A stretch of DNA of 64,000 bases, from contig JAFMOC010000505.1 of NCBI GenBank assembly GCA_019802505.1, forward strand, positions 10,001 through 74,000. Direction: 5' to 3'. This document shows positions 12,776 to 24,841 of the stretch, piece by piece. Origin of the DNA: Corydoras sp. C115 (taxonomy: Eukaryota > Chordata > Actinopteri > Siluriformes > Callichthyidae). Under the pieces are notes generated by a model, which ran no database searches, was not told the origin of the DNA, and saw only the letters and a program-made list of their open reading frames with translations. The number at the start of each line of letters is the position of its first letter. The stretch's first letter is position 1. Both the position numbers and the translations under genes were made by a program.

Positions 12776-12854
12776 GCATCCCTCTAGTAATCAGGGTATT
12801 AATACTGGCCTTCCAAAGGCCAACATTAGCAACCTTTAGTAGACTCTGGGTTTA

Positions 12855-12910
12855 AGCCCATCTTAATATTGATAGCCCATCACCCTGACCACTGAGCCAC
12901 CACGCCATGA
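12855..12910 (-). mobile_element. SINE-B head fragment
   Basis: GATAGCCCATCACCCTGACC then ACTGAGCCACC matches the head of the minus-strand SINE-B at 63840-63880. Confidence 0.5.
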
Positions 12911-14094
12911 CACATTCATTAAAATGCTCATTGGCTGCAGGATAAATTTAGTCTTTCGGTTTGTTTGAGCGTTCATTTCAATAAGCCCTCAGCAGCATGG
13001 CTACTTTAAATTCAGATACTGAAACATCGAAACATATTAAAAAACCACAATCTATATATATTCCTGCAGCTGGTCGTAATCAGAGTTTCAGAACCACATG
13101 TGCATGTCTATAAGAGTTACTAACACAGCATTAACAGGAACTAATGACAAAATGCGACTAGAAAGCCATGAATCAAAAAATCAATTACCACTGGCTTCCA
13201 GCAGCTTAGTGACCTGGTCAGCGCTCATTTTGTTATGGGTACATGTCAGGTTCAAAGCCGGACTAGGACAAAATGTCTTCATTTGAATACATGGCAAGGA
13301 TTTAAAGTCTGGGATACTAGGAACAGATGGTACTCCCAAATAAGTTTCCCTAACCGTACAAAAGTACAGTTGCTGAAATAAGTCGTCGTCGTTATTGTTG
13401 TTCACTGCGATGATGTTTTAGGAATGTGAGCTGGCCCACAGTGTCACGCTGAAGTCCATAGTTCAAAGCACAAAGCAAACCTGTTGGTGTTGTAATACTG
13501 ACAGATCTATAACAATCTGTGCATTTCTACAACGTGAATTCCAACCATAGAGCGCATTAATACTTATTCAGCATTCAGACAACGCTCTCATCCAGAGGCG
13601 CACAAGACGTTATATAACTTCTAAGCAAAGCAGTGACGCTGTGCCGGTGCAGGGGCTTAAAATTGTCAAATTAAATTAAAGTTATTTGAATAGAATAGGC
13701 ATTGTAATCCTGACACGTTCCCATTCAAGCCCCGGATAAGAATCCACTGGAGTGTTTAATTTAATAAGTGCCAATGTACTGGTTATAAAAAAAGAGGTTT
13801 TTAATTTTAATAGACATGAAACGAGTAAATCACCCGCATTATGGCACAATCCTGAATCCACGAATCCAATATAACGCTAAAATTACATTACAAAAGCAAA
13901 CGCAGAAGGCAAAATCTGTAAACAATGCATCTGCTGGAATCCCTCCACCTATCCGGCTGGGATAGGTTACACTTATTACCATTAAAACTGGTGGTGTAGC
14001 ATTTACAGATCCATAATAATACACTACAGGTTTGGCTTTTGCTTTCTCAACATTCCCAAGTAAACATTTCAGCCATGAAAGCATTGTCTATGTT
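12911..14094. other. no feature seen
   Basis: AT-rich, no clear repeat, no exon recognised. Confidence 0.4.
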
Positions 14095-14415
14095 CTCCAC
14101 TTATCATATAGATGGACTTTGTAGTTTTATAATTACAGACTGTAGTCCATCTGTTTTCTCTGTGTTTTGTTAGTCCCCTGTTGGTTCTCTGTTGGTCAGG
14201 AGCATTACAGAACAGGTATCATTTGGGTGGTGGATTGTTGACGGTCAGTTCTGCAGTGACACTGATGTGGTGAGGGGGTTTTAGTGCAGCAGTGCTGCTG
14301 TAGTTTCATTTCTCCACCTCAGTGAGACTGCTGGGATAGGAATAATGCACCAACCCAATAATCCCTGCTCTGTGGGGGAACTATTGGGGTCCTGACCATC
14401 TGAAAGTGTCCAAAC
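14095..14415. repeat. dispersed fish repeat (unclassified)
   Basis: GATGGACTTTGTAGTT, GACTGTAGTCCATCTGTTTT, AGTGACACTGATGTGGTGAG and ACCTCAGTGAGACTGCTGGG. Parts recur at 47745-47955 and 62095-62180. Confidence 0.55.
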
Positions 14416-14517
14416 GTCACAAGAAAGACTCTACAGACTGTAAGTATTAGTAGGATTAGGATTTTTTAAGAACCACTCATAAATAATATTTACTGAAATG
14501 AATTAGGTTTAGTGGTG

Positions 14518-14868
14518 GGGCTTGGTGGCTTAGTGTTTAGCATGTTCTCCGCTCAGCACTGGGGATCCAGGTTCAAATCACGATCTGGGTGGAGTTTCCA
14601 TGTTCTCTCCGTGTCAACGTGGGTTTCCTCCGGGTTCACCGGTTTCCTCCCACAGTCCAAAAACATGGATCAACGTCAATTGAATTCTCCAAATTGCCCC
14701 ATATAGAGTGCGTCTGTGTGAGTGTGTGCCCAGAGATAGATTGGCACCCTGTCCTGGGTGTATCTGCCCAGCACCTGAAATGTTCTCCCCTGGGCATGGG
14801 AACCAACCCACCCCCACAAACCTCCCACCCTGCAAACCTAGTAGAAGATCAAAAGAATGATAATGAAT
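14518..14868 (+). mobile_element. SINE-A copy, diverged
   Basis: A box GTGGCTTAGTGTT is damaged; B-box-like GGTTCAAATC; tail GATAATGAATTAATT. Confidence 0.85.
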
Positions 14869-14888
14869 TAATTATTTAATTAGGTTTA

Positions 14889-15210
14889 CTGGCAGAACAG
14901 TGGTTTAGTGATTAGCAGGTTCTCCTCTCTGCGCTGGGGATCCAGGTTCAAATCCAGTTTCATTCTGGATGGATGTCCATGTGGGTTTCCTCCAGGTTCT
15001 CCGGTTTCCTCCCACAGTCCAAAAACATGGATCAAGGTCAATTGAGTTCTCCAAATTGCCCCATATAGAGTGTGTCTGTGTGAGTGAGTGTGTGCCCAGT
15101 GATAGATTGGCGTCCTGTCCTGGGTCTATCTGCCCAGCGCCCGAAACGTTCTCCCCTGGATGGGCATGAGGAACACCCCCCCCACACACACACACACACA
15201 CAACCCTAGT
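14889..15210 (+). mobile_element. SINE-A copy, tail truncated
   Basis: Head diverged (CAGAACAGTGGTTTAGTGAT); ends in a CACACA run and CAACCCTAGTA. Confidence 0.82.
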
Positions 15211-15479
15211 ACATACTACACAACACAACACACAACACAACTTAAAACGGCCACAAAGCATGTCGTATTTGCTATCAAGTCCCTGAACAGAACTTCATTA
15301 CCTCAAAAAAAGAGTGTAAGAGTAAAATTGGAGTTATTTTATCGTCGGAAACATTGAGGTTTGTTGCTCGTGGGTTTGTTGTGTTACGGTAACGTCCGTA
15401 TTGTCGTGATTTAACTTACTAACGTGTATTCTAAAAACAAAAAAAGGTGATAGTCTGTCAACTTATTCTCCATTTTTAA

Positions 15480-16610
15480 TGCAGACACGAAGCCGACGTG
15501 TGAGTCTGCCCGCTGTGTGCCTCTCTCAGCGGCGGCGGCTACGGAGGCGTGAAACGGACGGAAACAACGCCGAGCACGAAGCCCGCCAGCCCCGCGTCCA
15601 GTTAACGATTCAGCCCGGGCTGAGCTTCCGAAGCCCGCCGGCGTTGACGAAGCGAGCCCGGGATGAAGCACCGAGGCGAGTCGGGGGCACCAAACTGGAC
15701 CCGCGGATCCTCCTGCGGTACTGAGCGACCGACCGACCGACGGACAACCTCGCGTCCATTTAACGAACCGGACCGAGATCCGGATTCAGCTGGGGCTGAG
15801 CTTCCGAAGCCCGCCGGCGTTGACGAAGCGAGCCCGGGATGAAGCACCGAGGCGCGTCGGTGGCACCAAACTGGACCCGCGGATCGTCCTGCGGTACCGA
15901 CCGACAGCCCGCCAGCCTCGCGTCCATTTAACGATAAGCTTCCGAAGCCCGCCGGCGTTGACGAAGCGAGCCCGGGCTGAAGCACCGAGGCGTCGTGGGC
16001 ACCAAATCCTCCTGCGGTACCGACCGACTGACCGACCGACAGCCCGCCAGCCTCGCGTCCATTTAACGAACCGAACCGAGATCCGGATTCAGCCCGGGCT
16101 GAGCTTCCGAAGCCCGCCGGCGTTGACGAAGCGAGCCCGGGATGAAGCACCGAGGCGAGTCGGTGGCACCAAACCGGACCCGCGGATCCTCCTGCGGTAC
16201 CGACCGACCGACCGACCGACGTACTGACAGCTCGCCGGCCGCCGACTCCACCGAACCCGCCTCGCGTCCCCGCTCCACGCACCACCCTGGGGTACGAACG
16301 ACGAGGTGCAGGGGGCAGATCGGAGGTCTGGGGGCTGAACTTCTCCCCTCGGCTTGTTACACCGACACCGCGGGACCGCAGCGGATACACGGACAACGCC
16401 GTCCGCGGGAAGCCTGCAGGAACGCACCTTAAGATGGAGACCAGCCGGCGGAGCGGCGCGGCGCGGCGCGGCGCTCGGTGATTCCCACGCCGGATCCGAG
16501 CTGCTGAAGCCCGGCGGTCACGTTCTTCTCGTGTCGCTGTGTGCGCTGCACAACCAGCCGCCGCTGAAACCTGCCCCGCGCCACTATGAGCTCTGTATTC
16601 CTCACCAGTG
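15480..16610. promoter_or_regulatory. CpG island, probable promoter of an unidentified gene
   Basis: About 1.1 kb very rich in G+C and CpG, in sharp contrast to the AT-rich surroundings. It contains GC-rich runs (GGCGCGGCGCGGCGCGGCGC at 16455) and an ATG in good context at 16434 (AAGATGG) with 15 codons to TGA or to a possible donor GGTGATT. No recognisable protein was found on either strand, and no downstream exon can be tied to it. The tandem repeat in its left half could have created the GC content on its own. Confidence 0.5.
15590..16230. repeat. four-copy GC-rich tandem repeat (about 140-176 bp)
   Basis: The core GCTTCCGAAGCCCGCCGGCG begins at 15624, 15800, 15938 and 16103. Each is followed by TTGACGAAGCGAGCCCGGG, GAAGCACCGAGGCG and ACCGACCGAC-type spacers. 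Copy 3 is shortened. It lies inside the CpG island. Confidence 0.85.
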
Positions 16611-16715
16611 ATGGGCATTCCGGCTCTTTTCAGAGAACCGGCTCTTTTGGCTCGGCTCTCTATAAGGAGCCGACTCTTTCGGATCCCAAGTGGCTACCTT
16701 GACTTTTGACTTGAA

Positions 16716-16841
16716 GTCCATCCATTATCTTCCATTTTATCCTCTATTAGGGTCGCGGGGGGGTTCCACATGTCTATCCAGGTGAGAACATTTCGGGCGC
16801 TGGGCAGATACACCCAGGACAGGGCGCCAATCCATCGCTGG

Positions 16842-16877
<36 letters not shown>

Positions 16878-17074
16878 TCTATATGGGGCAATTTGGAGAA
16901 CTCAATTGACCTTGATCCATGTTTTTGGACTGTGAGAGGAAACTGGAGAACCCGGAGGAAACCCATGCGGACACGGGGAGAACATGGAAACTCCACCCAG
17001 ATCGGGATTCGAACCGGGAATTCATAGCGCTGAGAGGAGAACATGCTAATCACTAAGCCACCGCGCCGCCCCTA
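16716..17074 (-). mobile_element. SINE-A copy, full length
   Basis: 10-bp duplication TTGACTTGAA (16706-16715, 17075-17084); inserted into the hAT-like element at 16608. Confidence 0.92.
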
Positions 17075-17210
17075 TTGACTTGAAATGATGTGTACAATTA
17101 ATTTCTACTGTAAAAAACAGTATGAATGTTGATTTTTAATGTGTTTTATTTATATACTTATCATAGAAAGGATTGCTACAAAAATAAAATATCAAATACA
17201 AATTACAGAT

Positions 17211-17544
17211 AAGGGCAGCACGGTGGCTTAGTGGTTAGTACGTTCGCCTCTCAGCACTAGGGATTCCAGGTTCGAATCCCAATCTGGGTGGAGTTTCCAT
17301 GTTCTCCCCGTGTCTGTGTGGGTTTCCTCCGGGTTCTCCGGTTTCTTCCCACAGTCCAAAAACATAGATCAATTGAGTTCTCCAAATTGCCCCATATAGA
17401 GTGTGTCTGTGTGAATGAGTGTGTGCCCAGTGATAGATTGGTCCTGGGTGTATCTGCCCAGCGCCTGAGACGTTCTCCCCTGGATGGGCATGGGGAACCC
17501 CACCGCGACCCTGATAGAGGATAAAATAGTAAGATAATGAATGG
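17211..17544 (+). mobile_element. SINE-A copy, full length
   Basis: 11-bp duplication AAATTACAGAT (17200-17210, 17545-17555). Confidence 0.92.
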
Positions 17545-17631
17545 AAATTACAGATGATGCTGTAGTAATTGTAGGAGCAGCAGCAGTTGCAGTACACACT
17601 AACACCTTCATTAGGTTCTCTTGCTTTTATT

Positions 17632-17678
17632 CCATCCATCCATTATTTTCTGCTTTATTCTCTACTAAGGGCTCGGGA
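17632..17678 (-). mobile_element. SINE-A tail fragment
   Basis: CCATCCATTATTTTCTGCTT to ACTAAGGGCTCGGG, then microsatellite. Confidence 0.65.
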
Positions 17679-17689
17679 GTGTTTGTGTA

Positions 17690-17765
17690 TGTGTGTGTGT
17701 TTGTGTGTATGTGTGTGTATGTATATATATATATATATATATATGCATGTATATATGTATGTGTA

Positions 17766-17800
<35 letters not shown>
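17690..17800. repeat. (TG/TA)n compound microsatellite
   Basis: GTGTGTAT, (TA)n and a longer TG run at 17767-17800. Confidence 0.9.
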
Positions 17801-17803
<3 letters not shown>

Positions 17804-18365
17804 TATGCAAACCCCTACAGACTCCGCCCACATCGGCTCCCAAAAAACGGCTCGCTATAAAGAACCGGCTCTCCTCGTTCACTTTTAAACAGTCGACTCT
17901 CAGAACCGGATCGTTCGCGACCGACTCATCAGTATTCTTTAGCCTGCACGTCATATTTTAAAGGTTGCCAGATTTAAACATATACCCCTATCACCACACT
18001 TGTGAAGAAGTACATCTTTTAATATACTTTATCGATAAAAAACACATACGTAATAAAATAACAAACGACATAATAAACTGTGTATGTAATATACAATACA
18101 ATATTTAATTTAATTATGTTGTGTTGATTAATAAAAAAATGATGGGTTATATATCAAAACTGGCAACCCGCACTCAGGCAGGAAAAATCATCTGCGAGAA
18201 TTATTGTGATTGGATCGCTGAACGCTGATCGCATCGCTGCCTGAGACGTGGATTGGTTCGGATATTGGGGACAGCGTCAGGCCCCGCCCTCGTGGCTGAG
18301 GTTTGTTAGGTGGCCACTTACGGTGCGCCTCGAATTAAAGATGTAGAGTTTTGTCAAAATATACA

Positions 18366-18872
18366 TCCATTATCTCCCGCTTTATCCTCTATTAGGGTCG
18401 CGGTGGGGTTCCCCATGCCCATCCAGGGGAGAACGTTTCGGGCGCTGGGCAGATACACCCAGGACAGGACGCCAATCCATCACTGGGCACACACTCACTC
18501 ACACACACACACTCTATATGGGGCAATTTGGAGAATTCAATTGACCTTAATCCATGTTTTTGGACTGTGGGAGGAAAGACACAGAGAGAACATGGAAACT
18601 CCACCCAGATTGGGATTTGGACCGGGAATCCACAGTGCTGAGAGGAGAACCTGCTATCTATCACTGGGCACACACAGACACGCACGCATACACACTCTGT
18701 ATGGGGCAATTTGGAGAATTCAATTGACCTTGATCCATGTTTTTGGACTGTGGCAGGAAACCGGAGGAAAGACACAGAGAGAACATGGAAACTCCACCCA
18801 GATTGAGATTCGAACCGGGAATCCCCAGTGCTGAGAGGAGAACATGCTAATCACTAAGCCACTGTGCCGCCT
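18366..18872 (-). mobile_element. SINE-A copy with internal tandem duplication
   Basis: The stretch CTATCACTGGGCACACAC ... GAGAGGAGAAC occurs twice (about 18475-18655 and 18656-18845), making the copy about 507 bp long. Confidence 0.88.
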
Positions 18873-19097
18873 TATCGAAATATATATATATATAAAAAAA
18901 ATTTTTGTTGTTTTTTGTTAAAAAAAAAGTGATAAAAGAAGTGTTTTGATGGAAATTGCAGTTGAAAAAACGGAGTTAAGGGGAAATGACTGGTGCTGAA
19001 AAATTTTGTAAAGTAAGCAACAATAAACAATAAACCAGAGGTCAAAAGAAACGTACAGTTTTTAAGTTTTCACATACGATGCCGTTTTCCTTCATTT

Positions 19098-19398
19098 AGT
19101 CATATATTATCTTCCATTTAATTCTCTACTAGGGTCTCGGGGATGGGGGGGGTGTTCCCCATGCCAATCCAGGGGAGAACGTTTCAGGGGCTGGGCAGAT
19201 ACACCCAGGTGGGCAAACTCACTAACACACACAAACACACTCTATATGGGGCAATTTACAGCATTCAATTTACCTTGAATCCATGTTTTTAGACTGGGTG
19301 GAAACCGCTGAAACTGGAGGAAACCCATGGAAACTCCACCCAGATTAGGATTCGAACACTGAGAGACGAATGTGCTAACCACTAATCCACCGTGCAAC
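19098..19398 (-). mobile_element. SINE-A copy, diverged
   Basis: Several small deletions; ends CTAATCCACCGTGCAACACC. Confidence 0.8.
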
Positions 19399-19447
19399 AC
19401 CTAAACGAATCAGAATAACATATTAATTGTGTTTGTTGGGGGGGGGG

Positions 19448-19499
19448 CATAACGGTGGCTTAGTGGTTAGCATGTTCTCCTCTCAGTGCTAGCGATTCC
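19448..19499 (+). mobile_element. SINE-A head fragment
   Basis: Only ATAACGGTGGCTTAGTGGTT to CTCAGTGCTAGCGATTCC. Confidence 0.7.
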
Positions 19500-19735
19500 T
19501 TACACCTGATTGGCTGAGCCGTTTGTCCAGCTGTGACATTATTGACAATAACACACACCTCTGAGCGCTTCACATTTGTAACAATGTGTGAAATACAATA
19601 CATTATTTTAAATCATGTATCATAAATGGAACTACAGATTAATATAAACAGCAAACCGATTCCTGATGAGAACTTAGCCGATATCCTGTCACTCAGCGAG
19701 CAACGTTCACTTTAAAAACTGGACTGGAATATGTC
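19500..19735. repeat. dispersed unclassified repeat, copy
   Basis: CCTGATTGGCTGAGCCGTTT ... ACAATAACACACACCTCTGA ... CACTTTAAAAACTGGA, as at 48480-48695. Confidence 0.6.
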
Positions 19736-19795
19736 ACAGAAGGCCAGATTATTCATTTTGTTTTTTATTTATTTATTATAGTGTGTTTGTAACCG

Positions 19796-20120
19796 GGCGG
19801 CACGGTGGCTTAGTGGTTAGCACGTTCACCTCTCAGCACTAGGGATTCCAGGTTCGAATCCCCATCCCCATGTTCTCCACGTGTCCGCGTGGGTTTCCTC
19901 CCACAGTCCAAAAACATGGATCAAGTCAATTGAGTTCTCAAAATTTCCCCCTATAGAGTGTGTCTGTGTGAGTGAGTGTGTGCCCAGTGATGGATTGGTG
20001 CCCTGTCCTGGGTGTATCTGCCCAGCGCCCGAAACGTTCTCCCCTGGATGGGCATGGGGAACCCCACCGCGACCCTAATAGAGGATAAAGCGGGAGATAA
20101 TGAATGAATAAATGAATGAA
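19796..20120 (+). mobile_element. SINE-A copy
   Basis: Intact head and tail; the middle lacks GGGTGGAGTTTC and part of the CCGGGTTCTCCGG region. Confidence 0.88.
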
Positions 20121-20327
20121 AGATTCATTCACAATAATACTCTTCCTTTATTACCTTATTACACCTCTGGTTGTACATACAGGACATGCTGTAACCAAAT
20201 AAACAGGGTGTTGCAGGGTAAACAGTCCAGTTCCTCATTTAAATATTATAAGGAAACTCCAAAGTAAATTTGTTTAGCAACTGGTTTAACTGCCTGCAGA
20301 CTGGGGTATATTCTCTCTACCATTATT

Positions 20328-20663
20328 CCATCCATCCATCCATTATCTTCTGCTTTATCCTCTACTAGGGTCGCGGGGGGGGTCTCGGGCACTGGGCAGA
20401 TACACCCAGGACAGGGTGCCAATCTATCACTGGGCACACACTCACTCACACAGACACACTCTATATGGGGCAATTTGGAGAATTCAATTGACTTGATCCA
20501 TGTTTTTGGACTGTGGGAGGAAAGAAACGGAAAACCAGAGAACCTGGAGGAAACCCACGCAGACATGGGGAGAACATGGAAACTCCACCCAGATGGGGAT
20601 TCGAACCGGGAATCCCTAGCGCTGAGAGGAGAACATGCCAACCACTAAGCCACCGTGCCGCCC
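20328..20663 (-). mobile_element. SINE-A copy, first of a dimer
   Basis: The pair 20328-21025 is flanked by CTCTACCATTATT (20315-20327, 21026-21038); the linker between copies reads TAATCATATATAT. Confidence 0.88.
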
Positions 20664-20683
20664 TAATCATATATATCCATCCA

Positions 20684-21025
20684 TTATCTTCTGCTTTATC
20701 CTATATCAGGGTCACGGTGGGGGGGGGGGGGTCCCATGCCCATCCAGGGGAGAACGTTTCGGGCACTGAGCAGATACACCCAGGACAGGGCGCCAATCTA
20801 TCGCTGGACACACACTCACTCACACAAACACACTCTATATGGGGCAATTTGGAGAACTCAATTGACCTGATCCATGTTTTTGGACTGTGAGAGGAAACCG
20901 GAGAACCCAGAGGGAACCCACGTGGACACGGGGAGAACATGGAAACTCCACCCAGATTGGGATTCAAACCGGGAATCCCTAGAGCTGAGAGGAGAACATG
21001 ATAACCACTAAACCACAGTGCAACC
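20684..21025 (-). mobile_element. SINE-A copy, second of a dimer
   Basis: Full length, G tract at about 20719. See the dimer note at 20328. Confidence 0.88.
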
Positions 21026-21264
21026 CTCTACCATTATTATATTACTTTATACTGATTTTAATGATACGTATTATAATAATTTCTTTCTGGCATGTAATTC
21101 AGGTTTTGAATAATATTCTCTGTCAGTCTTTACATCTCTTCAGTAATAAATAATAAAACACTAATAAAATAAATAAAGCATCTCTGACATTCTGCCTAAC
21201 TTGGTAATTTACTAATGCATGCTTGAACTTCAGCATTACAGAGTTCGGTCCAACACCAATAATT

Positions 21265-21663
21265 CATTCAGTCATGTTCTAAGCTGCTTATCCTTATTAG
21301 GGTCAGGGGTGGTCCTGGAGCCCGTCCCAGCACTCTTGGGGACGAAGGATAAAAAACAACTTGAAAGGGTTGCCAGTCTATTACGGAATCCACATTAGAC
21401 AGACAGAACACAGACACATGAACTTCCACATTCATACAGAAGGAAAATGACTGGTTTACTTACTGCATGCATAACGGAAACCAGAGCGCTCTCAGACAAT
21501 ACCCCCAGACAAATGGAGAACATGCAAACTCCACAGAGGAAATGACAGTGTCCTCCCTGCCTGAGAATCAGACTCATAACCTTCATATTCTGAGACTTCT
21601 GAGCCAATCCACCCAGATCCGGATTCAAACCCGAGAGGCGGACGCGCTAACCACTGCCGCCCA
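21265..21663 (-). mobile_element. old, diverged relative of SINE-A
   Basis: TCATTCAGTCATGTTCTAAG, CTGCTTATCCTTATTAGGGT, GGAGCCCGTCCCAGC and AACCACTGCCGCCC match the wider fish family of this SINE better than the local consensus. Confidence 0.65.
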
Positions 21664-21699
21664 GAATGTTAACATAATTAACATAAACATATATATGTG

Positions 21700-22042
21700 G
21701 CGGCATGGTGGCTTAGTGGTTAGCATGTTCTCCTCTCAGCGCTAGGGAATCCCGGTTCGAATCCCCATCTGGGTGGAGTTTCCATGTTCTCCCCGTGTCC
21801 GCGTGGGTTTCCTGCAGGTTCTCCGGTTTCCTCCCACAGTCCAAAAACATGGATCAAGTCAATTGAATTCTCAAAATTGCCCCATATAGAGTGTGTCTGT
21901 GTGAGTTAGTGTGTTCCCAGTGATAGATTGGCGTCCTGTCCTGAGTGTATCTGCCCAGCACCCGAGACGTTCTCCCCTGGATGGGCATGGGGAACCTCCC
22001 CGCGACCCTGATAGAGGATAAAGCGGAAGATAATGGATGGAT
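21700..22042 (+). mobile_element. SINE-A copy, first of a head-to-tail trimer
   Basis: Full length; followed by the linker ATATGTATGATTA and the next head. Confidence 0.9.
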
Positions 22043-22053
22043 ATGTATGATTA

Positions 22054-22436
22054 GGGCAGCACGGTGGCTTAGTGGTTAGCATGTTCTCCTCTCAGCACTA
22101 GGGATTCCCAGTTTGAATCCCCATCTGGGTGGAGTTTCCATGTTCTCCCCGTGTCCCCGTGGGTTTCCTCCGGGTTCTCCGGTTTCCTCCCACAGTCCAA
22201 AAACATGGATAAGGTCAATTGAGTTCTCCAAATTGCCCCATATAGAGTGTGTGTGAGTGAGTGAGTGTGTGCCCAGCGATGGATTGGCGTCCTGTCCTGG
22301 GTGTATCTGCCCAGCGCCCGAAATGTTCTCCCCTGGATGGGCATGGGGAACCCCACCGCAAACCTAATAGGGGATAAATCCCCCCCGCGACCGCGACCCT
22401 AATAGAGGATAAAGCAGAAGGTAATGGATGGATATA
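22054..22436 (+). mobile_element. SINE-A copy, second of a trimer
   Basis: The 3 prime region is partly duplicated (ACCCTAATAGAGG follows ACCTAATAGGGG); linker ATATATATGATTA. Confidence 0.9.
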
Positions 22437-22445
22437 TATGATTAG

Positions 22446-22799
22446 GGTGGCACGGTGGCTTAGTGGTTAGCATGTTCTCCTCTCAGCGCTAGGGATTCCC
22501 GGTTCGAATCCCCATCTGGGTGGAGTTTCCATGTTCCCCCCCTTGTCCACGTGGGTTTCCTCCGGGTTCTCCGGTTTTCCGTTTCTTTCCTCCCACAGTC
22601 CAAAAACATGGATCAAGTCAATTGAGTTCTCCAAATTGCCCCATATAGAGTGTGTCTGTGTGAGTAAGTGTGTGCTCAGCGATAGATTGGCGCCCTGTCC
22701 TGGGTCTATCTGCCCAGCGCCCGAAACATTCTCCCCTGAAACCCCCCCCCCACCATTACCCTAATAGAGGATAAAAGGGGAAGATAATGAATGGATGAA
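22446..22799 (+). mobile_element. SINE-A copy, third of a trimer
   Basis: Full length except for loss of GATGGGCATGGGG; right flank ATATATATGATTATT resembles the linkers. Confidence 0.9.
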
Positions 22800-22964
22800 T
22801 ATATATGATTATTATCTATCTAATAATCAGTGTTCGTGGCATGCTGCTATTTTAATGATGATGTAACTCAGTTTTGCTCAAAACACAACAGGTGAGAGGG
22901 CATTTTCATTCGTTGTGACAGTGGAATTTACTCAACCTGGAATTATATACCAGCTTGTGATATC

Positions 22965-23307
22965 TTTCATTCATTATCTCCCACTTTATCCTCTATTAGG
23001 GTCGCAGTGGGGTTCCCCATGCCCATCCAGGGGAGAACGTCTCGGGCGCTGGGCAGATACACCCAGGACAGGGTGCCAATCCATCGCTGGGCACACACTC
23101 ACTCACACACACACTCTATATGGGGCAATTTTTGAGAATTCAATTGACTTGTTCCATGTTTTTGGACTGTGGGAGGAAACCAGAGAACCCGGAGGAAACC
23201 CTCGCGGACACGGGGAGAACATGGAAACTCCACCCAGATGGGGATTCGAACCGGGAATCCCTAGAGCTGAGAGGAGAACATGCTAACCACTAAGCCACTG
23301 TGCCGCC
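22965..23307 (-). mobile_element. SINE-A copy, full length
   Basis: 12-bp duplication GCTTGTGATATC (22953-22964, 23308-23319). Confidence 0.92.
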
Positions 23308-23604
23308 GCTTGTGATATCGTTTTGTGAAAATGGTGCATTCCGTTGCTTTTTTTTGAGGTGGGGGGGTTGTTAATAAGGAAACAGAAAAAGGAAAAGTTT
23401 GAACTAACTGCGCTGTTGAAATAGCAGTCCGCCAAAGTGAGAGTGCACCAGGGTTTTAAAGGGAATGAGGATTGACATGCTGACTGCATGTGATGTCCAA
23501 AAGACACTCATGAACCACAGTGGGATGGTCAGGGCATGCTCGCTAAAATACAGAGTATATTAACCTCTGCAGGATCCCAAAGAATATGTATTTGTATAGG
23601 GAAG

Positions 23605-23608
<4 letters not shown>

Positions 23609-23653
<45 letters not shown>
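23609..23653. repeat. (AC)n microsatellite
   Basis: About 22 AC units. Confidence 0.95.
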
Positions 23654-23654
<1 letters not shown>

Positions 23655-23682
23655 TTACCTTAACATTTACATCACATTTGCA

Positions 23683-23762
23683 TCACATTTTCATTTAGTC
23701 TTTTAGCAGATGACAGCAGAGCTGAGCATTTTTCTTCCAAAGAGACTTACAAATGAGAATGT
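23683..23762 (-). mobile_element. L2 LINE or L2-tailed SINE tail fragment
   Basis: Diverged match to the L2 3 prime tail (CATTTAGTCTTTTAGCAGAT ... AGAGACTTACAAATGAGAA). Confidence 0.5.
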
Positions 23763-23788
23763 TTATAGTTTTTTCAAACCTGATCATT

Positions 23789-24101
23789 GTCCATCCATCC
23801 ATTATCTTCTTCTTTATACTCTATTAGGGTCGCAGGGGGGTTCCCCATGTCCATCCAGGACAGGGCGCCAATCTATCATTGGGCACACACTCACTCACAA
23901 AGACACACTCTATATGGGGCAATTTGGAGAACTCAATTAACCTTGATCCATTTTCTTGGACTGTGGGAAGAAACCGAAGAACCCGGAGGAAACCCACGCA
24001 GACACGGGGAGAACATGGAAACTCCACCCAGATGGGGATTCGAACCGGGAATCCCTAGTGCTGAGAGGAGAACATGCTAACCACTAAGCCACCGTGCCAC
24101 C
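23789..24101 (-). mobile_element. SINE-A copy
   Basis: 10-bp duplication CCTGATCATT (23779-23788, 24102-24111); lacks the GGGGAGAACGTTTCGGGCGC block. Confidence 0.9.
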
Positions 24102-24111
24102 CCTGATCATT

Positions 24112-24456
24112 ATCCATCCATTCATTAACTTTAGCTTTATCCTCTATTAGGGTCGTGGGGGGGTTCCCCATGCCCATCCAGGGGAGAACGTTTCAGGCGC
24201 TGGGCAGATACACCCAGGACAGGATGCCAGTTCATTGCTGGGCACACACACTCACACAAACACACTCTATATGAGGCAATTTGGAGAACTCAATTGACTT
24301 GATCCATGTTTTTGGACTGTGGGAGGAAACCGGAGAACCCGGAGGAAACCCACAGGGACACGGGGAGAACATGGAAACTCCACCCAGAATGGGATTCGAA
24401 CCGGGAATCCCTAGTGCTGAGAGGAGAACGTGCTAACCACTAAGCCATCGTGCCGT
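24112..24456 (-). mobile_element. SINE-A copy, full length
   Basis: Begins directly after the target duplication of the preceding copy. Confidence 0.9.
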
Positions 24457-24502
24457 CCACATATGTATATATATCAATATATGATATATATTGGCCAATA
24501 TT

Positions 24503-24841
24503 CATTCATTCATTATCTCCCGCTTTATCCTCTATTAGGGTCGCGGTGGGGTTCCCCATGCCCATCCAGGGGAGAACGTTTCGGGCACTGGGCAGATACA
24601 CCCAGAACGCCAATCCATCGCTGGGCACACACTCACTCACACAGACACACTCTATATGGGGCGATTTGGAGAATTCAATTGACTTGATGCATGTTTTTGG
24701 ACTGTGGGAGGAAACCGGAGAACCCGGAGGAAACCCACGTGGACACGGGGAGAACATGGAAACTCCACCCAGATGTGGATTCGAACCGGGAATCCCTACC
24801 GCTGAGAGGAGAACGTGCTAACCACTAAGCCACCGTGCCGC
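24503..24841 (-). mobile_element. SINE-A copy with very long target duplication
   Basis: Flanked by 46 bp (24457-24502) and 48 bp (24842-24889) of the same sequence, CCACATATGTATATATAT ... TTGGCCAATATT, differing by one TA. Confidence 0.92.

Larger units (their letters stand above)
16608..17935. mobile_element. hAT-like element with GGCTC-rich ends, interrupted by SINEs
   Basis: The left end CAGTGATGGGCATTCCGGCT is followed by repeated GGCTCTTTT/AGCCG motifs. The right part (17836-17935) has GGCTCGC, GAACCGGCTCTC and GTTCGCGACCGACTCATCAG. Typical of fish hAT elements; the right terminus is imprecise. It was hit by SINE-A at 16716 and 17211. Confidence 0.5.

Noticed and set aside
15602..16618. 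338-codon minus-strand open frame in the CpG island
   Set aside because: Low-complexity Arg/Gly/Ser-rich translation of a GC-rich tandem repeat; the other strand and frames are open as well. No domain.
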